Assembly: GCA_030762895.1 (NCBI GenBank)
Contig: JAUPTC010000230.1
Coordinates: 1 to 64,000 of the forward strand
Direction: 5' to 3'
From: Sophora flavescens
Taxonomy: Eukaryota > Streptophyta > Magnoliopsida > Fabales > Fabaceae
Length of the DNA: 64,000 bases
Part shown: positions 9,696 to 20,000 of the stretch, piece after piece
Numbering within the stretch: the stretch's first letter is position 1
Layout: the number at the start of each line of letters is the position of its first letter
The notes under the pieces: generated by a model
The model's database searches: none
Seen by the model: the letters and a program-made list of their open reading frames with translations, nothing else
Told to the model about the DNA's origin: nothing
Translations under genes and position numbers: made by a program

Positions 9696-10476
9696 ATCAC
9701 CTATTGCTAGAGTGGTCTTCCTAGCAGATATTATTGAGTAGTCAGTTACAGATTTTTATTTTTAAAAATATTTGGGTTCTATCCTCTTTCCTCTTTATTT
9801 TTAACCAGAGACAAGACAACGCCCGAGATTTGTTGGGGTCTGGATCTTGAACTGTGTTTTTTAACAGGTTAAGGTTTTTTTTGCAATGTTCCAATTTCAA
9901 CCTTATCACTGTCTCTCCAACTCTGTCTTCAAATTCTCTCTTTGAACTAGCCAAACCCAACAAAATAAAACTTGGTGAGTTTGAACTATTTCCATAAAAT
10001 TTCAAATTTTGGAAAACATGGCTCTTTTGTTTCAATGAAAGCTACCTTTTTTGACATCTCCAAGTTTCCTAAGACATCAAGGTTTTCTGGGTGTCAAATT
10101 TGGAGAGACAAAACGGTTAATTGACAGCATAAAAAAAAATTCTTGTTGAGTCCGAATTGGCGATTAGCAAAAGTGGGACTCATTGAAACTGGACAACTGG
10201 GATTCTTGTTTCTGTGAATTTTTTTTTTTGTGGACAAGTGGCATAGATTTTTCATCTGGTTTCAGCTTTTCTTTGTTGTGATCATATATATGCCTTTTCA
10301 GGTAAGAAACTCATAAAAAGGAATACAATTTCTGATCTTTTAAGTCAAGGAAGATAAAAATTAATGTTTCCCTTTTTTATTTTCCTGCACCCCATCATTC
10401 TTGGTCATCAATACTATGCTTAATTTGCCAAATTTTCATGCAATTGCAACAATTTTGGCAGTGAAAGTTATCTGAG
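9696..10476 (+). other. Captured host 5' region inside the MULE
   Basis: AT-rich sequence lies between the left TIR and the ARF-like ATG. It contains TTCAGGTAAG near 10,298-10,307, a plausible splice-donor context, and TTTTGGCAG just before GTGAAAGTT near 10,453-10,460, a plausible acceptor. This suits a 5' leader interrupted by an intron, as in some ARF genes, and was presumably captured together with the coding start. A minus-strand open frame of 97 residues (10,035-9742) has no recognisable content and is not called. Confidence 0.5.
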
Positions 10477-10629
10477 ATGATTGCATTTATGGATTCAACG
10501 GACAAAGCAAAAGACGAGGTGGAGAAATGTTTGGATTCTCAGCTATGGCATGCCTGCGCAGGTGAGATGGTGCAGATGCCACATGTGAACACAAAGCATA
10601 ATAGATGTCAGACGAAGGAGAGAGAGTAG
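10477..10629 (+). pseudogene. Auxin response factor N-terminal fragment (captured)
   Basis: The ATG at 10,477 (a second in-frame ATG is at 10,489) opens 50 codons ending at TAG 10,627-10,629. Residues 15-40 contain EVEKCLDSQLWHACAGEMVQ followed by MPHVNTK. CLDxQLWHACAGxMVQMPxVN is the conserved start of plant auxin response factors, just before the B3 DNA-binding domain, and resembles the ARF10/16/17 group. Homology ends at the lysine codon near 10,596; the last ten residues (HNRCQTKERE) are translated from the MULE TIR. The B3 domain, middle region and PB1 domain are all absent, so this cannot act as a transcription factor. One change from the usual motif is visible (glutamate after ACAG, usually glycine). 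Whether it is transcribed is unknown. Confidence 0.88.
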
Positions 10630-10900
10630 AGAGACGAACCAGCGAGATAGACGAAGGAAGAAGAAGATGAACGATAGGGTTTTTGAAAAAAAAATTGAGT
10701 GTCAATTTGGTCCCCGTATCAATTTGGTCCCTCAAATATGCGTGTATAACACCGTTAACGGCGTCAAGGAACCCTGCCTCACAGAGGGAATAACTTGATC
10801 AACGTTTGACAGTTTCAGGGACCTTTTTGAAATTTCGTTAATTTGAGGGACCAACTTGACACGAACTCACAGTTTCAGGGACCATTTTGGCTATTTACTC
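10594..10900 (-). repeat. MULE right terminal inverted repeat
   Basis: This is the reverse complement of 9381 to about 9695, ending in GGCTATTTACTC at 10,900 directly before the repeated CTTGTTGGAA. It supplies the last codons and the stop of the chimeric ARF open frame. Confidence 0.88.
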
Positions 10901-13281
10901 CTTGTTGGAAAGCTTATTCAGAGGCCCTTAATTTGGTCTAGGGTTAGGTCAGGATTAATAAGAATAAATAGCAGTTTACAGCCGCACAAGCCAAATAGAC
11001 TTAAATCAGACAACTTTTAGAATCAATGTTTTTGCTTTTACATTATTGGTCTTAGTTGGGATTAATTGCTAAACATTGTTAATTTTCGGATTTTTCACTC
11101 ATCCTAACCATATTGCCTTACGCATAGCATAACTAGACCTACAGATATCGGATTTTGGTGACCATGCTGTCCCTAGAAAGATAAGGAAGAGACCTACAAT
11201 TTCAGGTTTCACAAGAATTCTCGTATTAGGCCAAAATCAAGGCTAAATTGGGTCCAGAGTTCTTTGGCGCGGATCAGTACGCAGTCCATGATGTTCCTTC
11301 ACTTAAATGGGCCTAACTTACTCATCTTAAGCCCAATTAAGGCATATGATACCTTGTTGGAAAGCTTATTCATAGGCCTTTAATTTGGTCTAGGGTTAGG
11401 TCAGGATTAATAAGCATAAAAAGCAAGATAGAGAGACGAAAATTAGACAACCTTTACAATCATAGTTTTTGGTTTTACTTTCTTGGGCTTAATTGCTAAA
11501 CATTGTTAATTTTCGTATTTTTCACTCATCCTGACCTTGTTACCTTGCGCAGAGCATAACTAGAGCTACAGATATCGGATTTTGGTGATCTTGCTGTCCC
11601 TAGAAAGATAAGGAAGAGACCTACAATTTCAGGTTTCACCAGAATTCTCAAATTAGGCCAAAATAAAGGCTAAATTGGGTCCAATGTTCTCTGGCACGGA
11701 TCAATGCGCAGTCCATGATATTCCTTCACTTAAATGGGCCTAACTTACGCATCTTAAGCCCAATTAAGGCATATCATACCTTGTTGGAAAGTTTATTCAG
11801 AGGCCCTTAATTTGGTCTAGAGTTAGGTCAAGATTAATAAGAATAAATAACAGTTTACAGCCGCACAAGCCAGAGAGAGACGGAAATTAGACAACTTTTA
11901 CAATCATTGTTTTTGCTTTTACATTATTGGGCTTAATTGCTAAACATTGTTAATTTTCGGATTTTTCACTCATCCTGACCTTGTTGTCTTGCGCAGAGCA
12001 TAACTAGAGCTACAGATATCGGATTTTCGTGATCTTGCTGTCCCTAGAAAGATAAGGAAGAGACCTACAATTTCAGGTTTCACAAGAATTGTCAAATTAG
12101 GTGAAAATCAAGGCTAAATTTCCTGTGTTCTCTGGCACGGATCAGTATGCAGTCCATGATGCTCCTTCACTCAAATGGGCATAACTTACTCATCTAAAGC
12201 CCAATTATGGCATATGATACCTTGTTGAAAACTTATTCAGAGGCCCTAAATTTGGTCTAGGGTTTGGTCGGGATTACTAAGCATAAATAGCAGTTTACAG
12301 CCGCACAAGCCCCAGAGAGACGGAAATTAGACAATTTTTACAATCATTGTTTTTACTTTTGCATTATTGGGCTTAATTGCTAAACATTATTAATTTTCGG
12401 ATTTTTCACACATCCTGACCTAGTTTCCTTGCGCAGAGCATATCTAGAGCTACAGATATCGGATTTTGGTGATCTTGCTTGTCCCTAGAAAGATAAGGAA
12501 GAGACCTACAATTACAGGTATCACAAGAATTGTCAAATTAAGCCAAAATCAAGGCTAAATTGGGTCCTGAGTTCTCTGGCACGGATCAGTGTGCAGTCTA
12601 TGATGTTCCTTCACTTAAATGGTCCTAACTTACTCATCTTAAGCCCAATTAAGGCAAATGATACCTGGTTGGAAAGCTTATTCAGAGGCCCTTAATTTGG
12701 TCTAGGGTTTGGCCAGGATTAATAACCATAAATAGCATTTTACAGCCTTACAAGCCAGAGAGAGACGGAAATTATACAACTTTTACAATCATTGTTTTTA
12801 CTTTTACATTATTGGGCTTAATTGCTAAACATTGTTAATTTTCGGATTTTTCACTCATCCTGACCTTGTTGCCTTGCGCAGAGCATAACTAGAGCTACAG
12901 ATATCGGATTTTGGTGATCTCGCTGTCCCTAGATAGATAAGGAAGAGACCTATAATTTCTGGTTTCACAAGAATTGTCAAATAAGGCCAAAATCAAGGGT
13001 AAATTGGGTCCAATGTTCTCTGGCACGGATCAATGCGCAGTCCATGATATTCCTTCACTTAAATGGGTGTAACTTACTCATCTGAAGCCCAATTAAGGCA
13101 TATGATACCTTATTGGAAAGCTTATTCAGAGGCCCTTAATTTGGTCTAGGATTAGGTCAGGATTAATAAGCATAACTAGCAGTTTAAAGCCGCACAAGCC
13201 AGAGAGACGGAAATCAGACAACTTTTACAATCATTGTTTTTGCTTTTACATTATTGGTCTTAATTAGGCATAATTGCTAAA
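10901..13281 (+). repeat. 444-bp satellite array, second segment
   Basis: About 5.4 monomers continue in the same phase after the MULE. The monomers at 11.95-13.28 kb share diagnostic variants with 19.2-20.6 kb: TTGTTGAAAACTTA, CACACATCCTGACC (12,407 and 19,704) and CAGTCCATGATATTCC. This marks an eight-monomer duplication offset once the LTR is discounted. No gene is seen. Confidence 0.95.
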
Positions 13282-13299
13282 TGTAACGCCCCCCCTTGA

Positions 13300-16150
13300 G
13301 GGCATTACTTAAGTAACACGTGCGGAATTTAAATTAAAAGATAATTTGCTGGTGCTTTCGGAAAATAATTTATATAAGTATACAAGTGTCTGAAATTGGG
13401 TATAAAAAAATATTGTCCCGACTCCTAAGCCTTGATTGGCACACAGACTTACTATCATAGTATGGCGAGCCTATTTAATTTAAAGAATATACTTGAATAA
13501 AAGCTAGTATTTTACGAAAATTTCGACAGAGTCTCCTCTGTAATTCGGACATCCCAGGTAAAAGAACACCTGCTAAAATAATTACATTTTCATTCCAGAA
13601 TTCTAGTTACACCAAATACAATCAAGCAATAACATGCTAAAGATAGTTATATCAATTAGCTTTACAAGACCAAAAGGAAAAGTTCAAGTTTTCTTTCAAA
13701 ATAACGCTCTCCGAGCCATAAACATTTCATTTTAAAATAAAGGCTCTCTGAGCCATACTCATACATACTTATCAAAATAATCTAAGTCTCAAAACCCTAA
13801 GCTGGTCATTCTAAAAGTTATTCCTGAGAAGAACTCACGTGATCGTTCCACAATCAAATACCTCATCAAGCAACTAGATCTAAGTCTCTGAGTGACTTAG
13901 GAAGACTCCTCTGCACATCTGTACTAAAATACCCAGGGTACAATAGCAAACCAGAAGAAACCTGATATGTTTGTAAGGGTGAGATACCATCATAAGATAT
14001 ATCCCACAACAACCATATACATGATACATACATCACATAATCATATAAGCAGTTAAATCATGCATATACGTAACATAACAGTGTTATATCAAAGGGTCTC
14101 AAACCCGCACAGTCAATCTTTTGAAAATATGCATGACACTTCAATCATCAGGCTCTAACTTAATCTCATGAGATCACAACACCATGTTATCACTGGAGAA
14201 GATAAAGTTGGTCAAGTTCTGCCCACCGGGCTGTTACCACCGCATCCTGATGCACCAGGCCTCTTGGTCAGACAACGCCACATGCCCTTAACGAAACAGC
14301 TAGCAATGTGACTGACTCTCAGATACCCCATGGGTATCCTCAATAAGCAAAGGCACGTCTGCCAGGGGAAATGCATATGAATAAAAGCTTTCCTTTTAAG
14401 GTTTTTCTTTGTGTAAATATTTCACTGTCAAAGCTCAAGCTAATGACTTACATTATTTCCCCATCACTTGAAAACTTAGAAACATAGGACACACAGTCCG
14501 AATGCTCAATCACAACACCTAGACCGTGGCCGCAGTCAAGGTTTGTGGTAATAGAAATCAATATACTTTTAGTCATGTTTTACTTAACATGCTAAGGACA
14601 ATAGCCCACAACAACGGAAATCAGAACGAACTATCCTCGATTCCGCGAATTGGACTTGTAGTCCATAACATTACGAATAGGACTTTACGGTCCCATATTA
14701 ACACTGATCCAAGATCACGTGCTAAGCATGGAAAACTAGAGGCGACGTCTCACGTCTAGATTCCTATTCTTTTAGTACTTATCTTTCATTTGACGAAAAC
14801 AATTTTCGAAATCGAAAGCCTCGATAACCTATGCTGGCTATCGGAAAGTTTCTAAAATATTTAGGAAAAACCTTTTCTTTAAAAATCTTTTTATAAAGCA
14901 TCTTTGAAATTCTTTTATCTTTGAAATATTTCCCCCAATAGGATATTGCCAAATAATCTTGAAAGTTTTCATTTGAAGACACATAGTTCGTAAAGGATTT
15001 TTCTCTTGTATAACAATAGTTCACCAAAACCATTTCAACATTTAAAACAAGTACTTTAAGTTTAAAGAGCTTTTGGAAAAGAACACCAATCCCTTCATCT
15101 TCAAAGCTTATTAAGGTTTTTAATCCTTATTATGGTTGAGCACAGACGCACGTCTGGCTTAGCAAACTTTCAATCAACAACAGTATATATCATCAGTGCA
15201 ATGCTAATATCACAGTTGAAAGCAGTTCATCACATATATGCATTATATCATTTAGAACAAGTACAGTTCAACATCAGGTAATAGCACAACAGTTCAAGTA
15301 CATTAGATAATCAAGTAAGCTCAATCAACAAGTAAATATCCAATTAAACACTTACACACATGCATACAGTTATTGAATATCCCTAGGCAAACTCCCCTTA
15401 CCTTTGAAGACAAGTAAAGGATCCTCGCCTTAATACTCACATTAGCTCCAAGAGTGTAACTATCTACTCCATCAAGCAAGCATAGCCGTGTCAAACATCT
15501 CAGAGAGGGAATCCAACAACGCGCAACAACCAGAAACCAAGAAATCAATTACACATGATCAAACACACATTCTAATTTGATCTAAACACTTTATCTTATT
15601 ACCAAACAAGGTTATTTTTTAAGAAAATCATGTTTGAAGCTTACGCTTCACAATACCCTTTAAGGAAACTTAGTTTTGATTAAAAGATCATGAAAAAGAA
15701 CTTTGGAAATCATCCATTAAGAGTCCTAATTGCACTAAATCATAATTAATTTCACAAAAACATACCCAAATTCAAATAAAATCAAATTGGGGTTTTAGGG
15801 CTCCTTATTAAAATTTAGGCAAAACTCAGAATAATGAAATTGGTTTAGGGAAACACAATTTCACAGTCCTAATTTCATAAAACAAGCTTTAATCTTAAGA
15901 TTAAAATCTGAAATCAGAGGGTTAGGGTTAGGGTTTCAAAAATCAGATTTGGGGTTTTTCAACTAGAAGAGGTTATGGTGAAAACTCACCCAAGATGAAA
16001 AGCAAAAGAACATGGTGGCTGCCTTGCTGACCGGGCGAGACGGCAGCGGGCTGAGGACGGCGGTAGATCGAGGTTCTACAACAACCATGGACAAAAGAGA
16101 TAAGAGAAAACATAAAAGAAAGAGATTCAACACTTAAGGGTGGTAGAACC
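13300..16150 (-). other. R-U5-like interior of the solo LTR
   Basis: This is about 2.85 kb of AT-rich, non-coding sequence. Short open frames here (for example 14,526-14,759 plus and 14,779-15,033 minus) have no recognisable domain and no shared frame, so they are not called. GGGTTAGGGTTAGGGTTT near 15,918 is a three-copy telomere-like run only. Confidence 0.6.
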
Positions 16151-16389
16151 ACCATGAACGGCGGTTAAGGGAGCTTACCGCGGCGAAGCTCGCGCGATTT
16201 GAAGCGAGCGGTGGCGGCGCCCGTTTCTGCTGTTCCGGCGATGTGTACGAGGGACGCGAGACGCGTTGTCTCCCTCCTTGTGCGACGACCGAGCGGCGGC
16301 CACTGGGTTGTGCAGGGGCGGCTCGTGGCGGCTATAGAGAAGGAAGGAGGAGGGTGAAGTTTGGAAGAGGAAGATGGCGTGAGAAGGAA

Positions 16390-16446
<57 letters not shown>

Positions 16447-16520
16447 AGGAGAAGAAGCAGAGAGAAGAAACGTGAAAAAAGAGAGAGATTAGCGTCGAGT
16501 GAGTGAGAGAAAAGAGAGAA
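16150..16520 (-). other. GC-rich leader and GAAA microsatellite in the LTR
   Basis: On the minus strand this is the start of the presumed transcript: a CT-rich tract with a (TTTC)n microsatellite (plus-strand GAAA repeats at about 16,392-16,447), then a GCCGCC-rich leader to about 16,150 with a GGTAAGCTCC donor-like site near 16,176. It is much richer in GC than the rest of the LTR. Confidence 0.65.
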
Positions 16521-16526
16521 ACTTTA

Positions 16527-16534
16527 AGTTTTTA
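16527..16534 (-). promoter_or_regulatory. TATA box of the solo LTR
   Basis: TATAAAAA is read on the minus strand within AGTATAAAAACTTAAAG. A CT-rich initiator-like tract starts about 25-30 bases downstream. It fixes the LTR orientation and puts U3 at about 16,535-17,012. Activity is inferred. Confidence 0.65.
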
Positions 16535-17012
16535 TACTAATTATTTAGTAATAGATACAAAATGAGTGATAAATATTAGGCCTAAAATAAACATGTTTTT
16601 ACTTTTTAGAATCTAAAAATAAAGATTGATAAGGATATGTTTTGAAATTCAAGTTAGAGTAAAGATTAATAATTGAACCGATCAACTAAGAAAATACTCG
16701 GTCCAAAATTTAATCTCCGATAAATGTGAAACCAAAATATTTTTAACTCTAAAATTAAATAGAATAAATATATGAAAATGTTTTTCTCTTAATCATATTA
16801 TTTAAAATATTTTTCTGTACTGGTATAATAGTGACAATAACGTAAATTATTGTCTATTAAACGTGCATTCACTGGAATAAGTCAGTGCTAACGCACCTAA
16901 TAAAATAATTTGAAGAGAGTAATTTAATTACTCAAACTAAACCACTTAACATAATAAATTTAAACCTCCAAAAAAAATAATTAATCCTAGGTGTAAAAAC
17001 TAGGGTATTACA

Positions 17013-20000
17013 CTAAACATTGTTAATTTTCGGATTTTTCACTCATCCTGACCTTATGGCCTTACACATAGCATAACTAAAGCGACAGATATCGGATTTT
17101 GGTGATCTTACCGTCCCTAGAAAGATAAGGAAGAGACCTACAATTTCAGGTTTTACAAGAACTGTCAAATTAAACCAAAATCAAGGCTAAATTGGGTCCC
17201 GAGTTCTCTCGGCGCGGATCGGTGCGATCCATGATGTTCCTTAACTTAAATGGGCCTAACTTACTCATCTTAAGCCCAATTGAGGCATATGGTACCTTGT
17301 TGGAAAGCTTATTCAGAGGCCCTTAATTTGGTCTAGGGTCGGGTAAGGATTAATAAGCATAAATAGCAGTTTACAGCCACACAACCAAGAGAGAGACGGA
17401 AATTAGACAACTTTTACAATCATTGTTTTTGCTATTACATTATTGGGCTTAATTGCTAAACTTTGTTAATTTTCGGATTTTTCACTTATCCTGACCTTGT
17501 TGCCTTGCGCAGGGCATAACTAGAACTACAGATATCAGAATTTGGTGATCTTGCGGTCCCTAGAAAGATAAGGAAGAGACCTACAATCTCAGGTTTCACA
17601 AGAATTGTCAAATTAGGCCAAAATCTAGTGTAAATTGGGTCCCAAGTTCTCTGGGACGGATCAATGCGCAGCCCATGATGTTCCTTCACTTAAATAGGCC
17701 TAACTTACTCATCTTAAGCCTAATTAAGGCATATGATACCTTGTTGGAAATCTTATTCAGAGGCCCTTAATTTGGTCTAGGGTTAGGTCGGGATTAATAA
17801 GCATAAATTGCACTTTACAGCCGCACAAGCCAGAGAGAGACGAAATTTAGACAACATTTACAATCATTGTTTTTGCTTTTACATTATTGGGCTTTATTGC
17901 TAAACATTGTTAATTTTCGGATTTTTCACGCATCCCGACCTTGTTGCCTTGCGCATAGCATAACTTGAGCTGACGATATCCGATTTTGGTGATCTTGCTG
18001 TCCCTAGAAGGATAAGGAAGAGACCTAAAATTTCAGGTTTCGCAAGAACTGTCAATTTAGGCCATAATCAAGGCTAAATTGGATCCCGCGTTCTCGGGCG
18101 CGGATCAGCTATCGCTGATCCCTGATGTTCCTTCACTTAAATTGGCCTAACTTACTCATCTTAAGCCAAATTAAGGCATATGATACCTTGTTGGAAAGCT
18201 TATTCAGAGGCCGTTAATTTGGTCTAGGGTTAGGTGAGGATTAATAAGCATAAATAGCAGTTTACAGCCGCACAAGCCAGAGAGACACGAAAATTAGAAA
18301 ACGTTTACAATCATTGTTTTTGCATTTACATTATTGGGCTTAATTGCTAAACATTGAAAATTTTCGGATTTTTCACGATCCTCGACCTTGTTGCCTTGCG
18401 CATAGCATAACTTGAGCTACAGATATCTGATTTTGGTGATCTTGCTGTCCCTAGAAGGATAAGGAAGAGACCTACAATTTCAGGTTTCGCAAGAACTGTC
18501 AAATTAGGCCAAAATCAAGACTAAATTGGATCCCGAGTTCTCTGGCGCGGATCAGTGCGCAGTCCCTGATGTTCCTTCACTTAAATGGGCCTAACTTACT
18601 CATCTTAAGCCCAATTAAGGCATATGATACCTTGTTGGAAAGCTTATTCAGAGGCCGTTAATTTGGTCTAGGGTTAGGTCAGGATTAATAAGCATAAATA
18701 GCAGTTTACAGCCGCACAAGCCAGAGAGACACGAAAATTAGAAAATGTTTACAATCATTGTTTTTGCTTTTACATTATTGGGCTTAATTGCTAAACATTG
18801 TAAATTTTCGGATTTTTCACGCATCCTGACCGTGTTGCCTTGCGCATAGCATAACTTGAGCTACAGATATCTGATTTTGGTGATCTTGCTGTCCCTAGAA
18901 GGATAAGGAAGAGACCTGCAATTTCAGGTTTCGCAAGCACTGTCAAATTAGGCCAAAATCAAGGCTAAATTGGATCCCGAGTTCTCTGGCGCGGATCAGT
19001 GCGCAGTCCCTGATGTTCCTTCACTTAAATGGGCCTAACTTACTCATCTTAAGCCCAATTAAGGCATATGATACCTTGTTGGAAAGCTTATTCAGAGGCC
19101 GTTAATTTGGTCTAGGGTTAGGTCAGGATTAATAAGCATAAATAGCAGTTTACAGCCGCACAAGCCAGAGAGACACGAAAATTAGAAAATGTTTACAATC
19201 ATTGTTTTTGCTTTTACATTATTGGGCATAATTGCTAAACATTGTTAATTTTCGGATTTTCACTCATCCTGTCCTTGTTGCCTTGCGCAAAGCATAACTA
19301 GAGCTACAGATATCGGATTTTTGTGATATTGCTGTCCCTAGAAAGATAAGGAAGAGACATACAATTTCAGGTTTCACAAGAATTGTCAAATTAGGCCAAA
19401 ATCAAGGATAAATTCGGTCCTGTGTTCTCTGGCACGGATCAGTATGCAGTCAATGATGTTCCTTCACTTAAATGGGCATAACTTACTCATCTTAAACCCA
19501 ATTGTGGCATATGATACCTTGTTGAAAACTTACTCAGAGGCCCTTAATTTGGTCTAGGGTTAGGTCAGGATTAATAAGCATAAATAGCAGTTTATAGCCG
19601 CAAAAGCTAGAGAGAGACGAAAATTAGACAACTTTTACAATCATTGTTTTTACTTTTACATTATTGGGCTTAATTGCTAAACATTGTTAATTTTCGGATT
19701 TTTCACACATCCTGACCTTGTTTCCTTGCGCAGAGCATAACTAGAGCTACAGATTTCGGATTTTGGTGATCTTGCTTTGTCCCTAGAAAGACAAGGAAGA
19801 GACCTACAATTATAGGTATCACAAGAATTGTCAAATTAAGCCAAAATCAAGGCTAAAATGGGTCCCGAGTTCTCTGGCACGGATCAGTGTGCAGTCTATG
19901 ATGTTCCTTCACTTAAATGGGCCTAACTTACTCATCTTAAGCCCAATTAAGGCATATGATACCTTGTTGGAAAGCTTATTCAGAGGCCCTTAATTTGGTC

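Larger units (their letters stand above)
9381..10900. mobile_element. Pack-MULE, 1520 bp, with ARF fragment
   Basis: Both ends begin GAGTAAATAGCCAAAATGG when read inward. The terminal inverted repeats are long, about 310 bp (9381 to about 9695 and about 10,594 to 10,900). They match through the ACGCCGTTAACGGCGT block and the CT/GA-rich block near CTTCGTCT. The 10-bp target duplication CTTGTTGGAA (9371-9380, 10,901-10,910) is perfect and comes from satellite sequence. Long TIRs with 8-11-bp duplications indicate a Mutator-like element. No MURA transposase is present, so it is non-autonomous. The internal 900 bp is host-like and includes the start of an auxin response factor coding exon, which is the definition of a Pack-MULE. 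Confidence 0.92.
13282..17012 (-). mobile_element. Solo LTR, 3731 bp, Ty3/gypsy-like
   Basis: The segment begins TGTAACGCCCC and ends GGGTATTACA, so its ends are TG...CA with a short imperfect inverted repeat TGTAAYRCCC. A 5-bp target duplication CTAAA lies at 13,277-13,281 and 17,013-17,017. No gag-pol frame, primer-binding site or second LTR is present, which is the structure of a solo LTR left by recombination. On the minus strand a TATAAAAA box (16,534-16,527) is followed by a CT-rich start and a GC-rich leader with GCCGCC runs, so the LTR reads right to left. The length and TGTAAYRCCC ends resemble long-LTR chromoviruses of the Tekay/Del type. That lineage is an inference, because LTRs carry no protein domain. 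Confidence 0.88.

Noticed and set aside
9742..10035. A 97-residue minus-strand frame inside the Pack-MULE
   Set aside because: It has no recognisable motif and is antisense to the leader-like captured sequence, so it is probably fortuitous.
15918..15936. Telomere-like GGGTTAGGGTTAGGGTT
   Set aside because: Only about three units, inside the LTR. Short runs like this are common in plant promoters and introns and do not indicate a telomere or fusion.
16243..16506. An 87-residue plus-strand frame rich in Lys, Glu and Arg
   Set aside because: Its second half is the (GAAA)n microsatellite read as coding, and it runs against the orientation of the LTR promoter.
13282..17012. A full-length LTR retrotransposon or a DNA transposon
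   Set aside because: There are no internal protein domains, no second LTR and no primer-binding site. The TG...CA ends and 5-bp duplication fit a solo LTR better than a TIR element.
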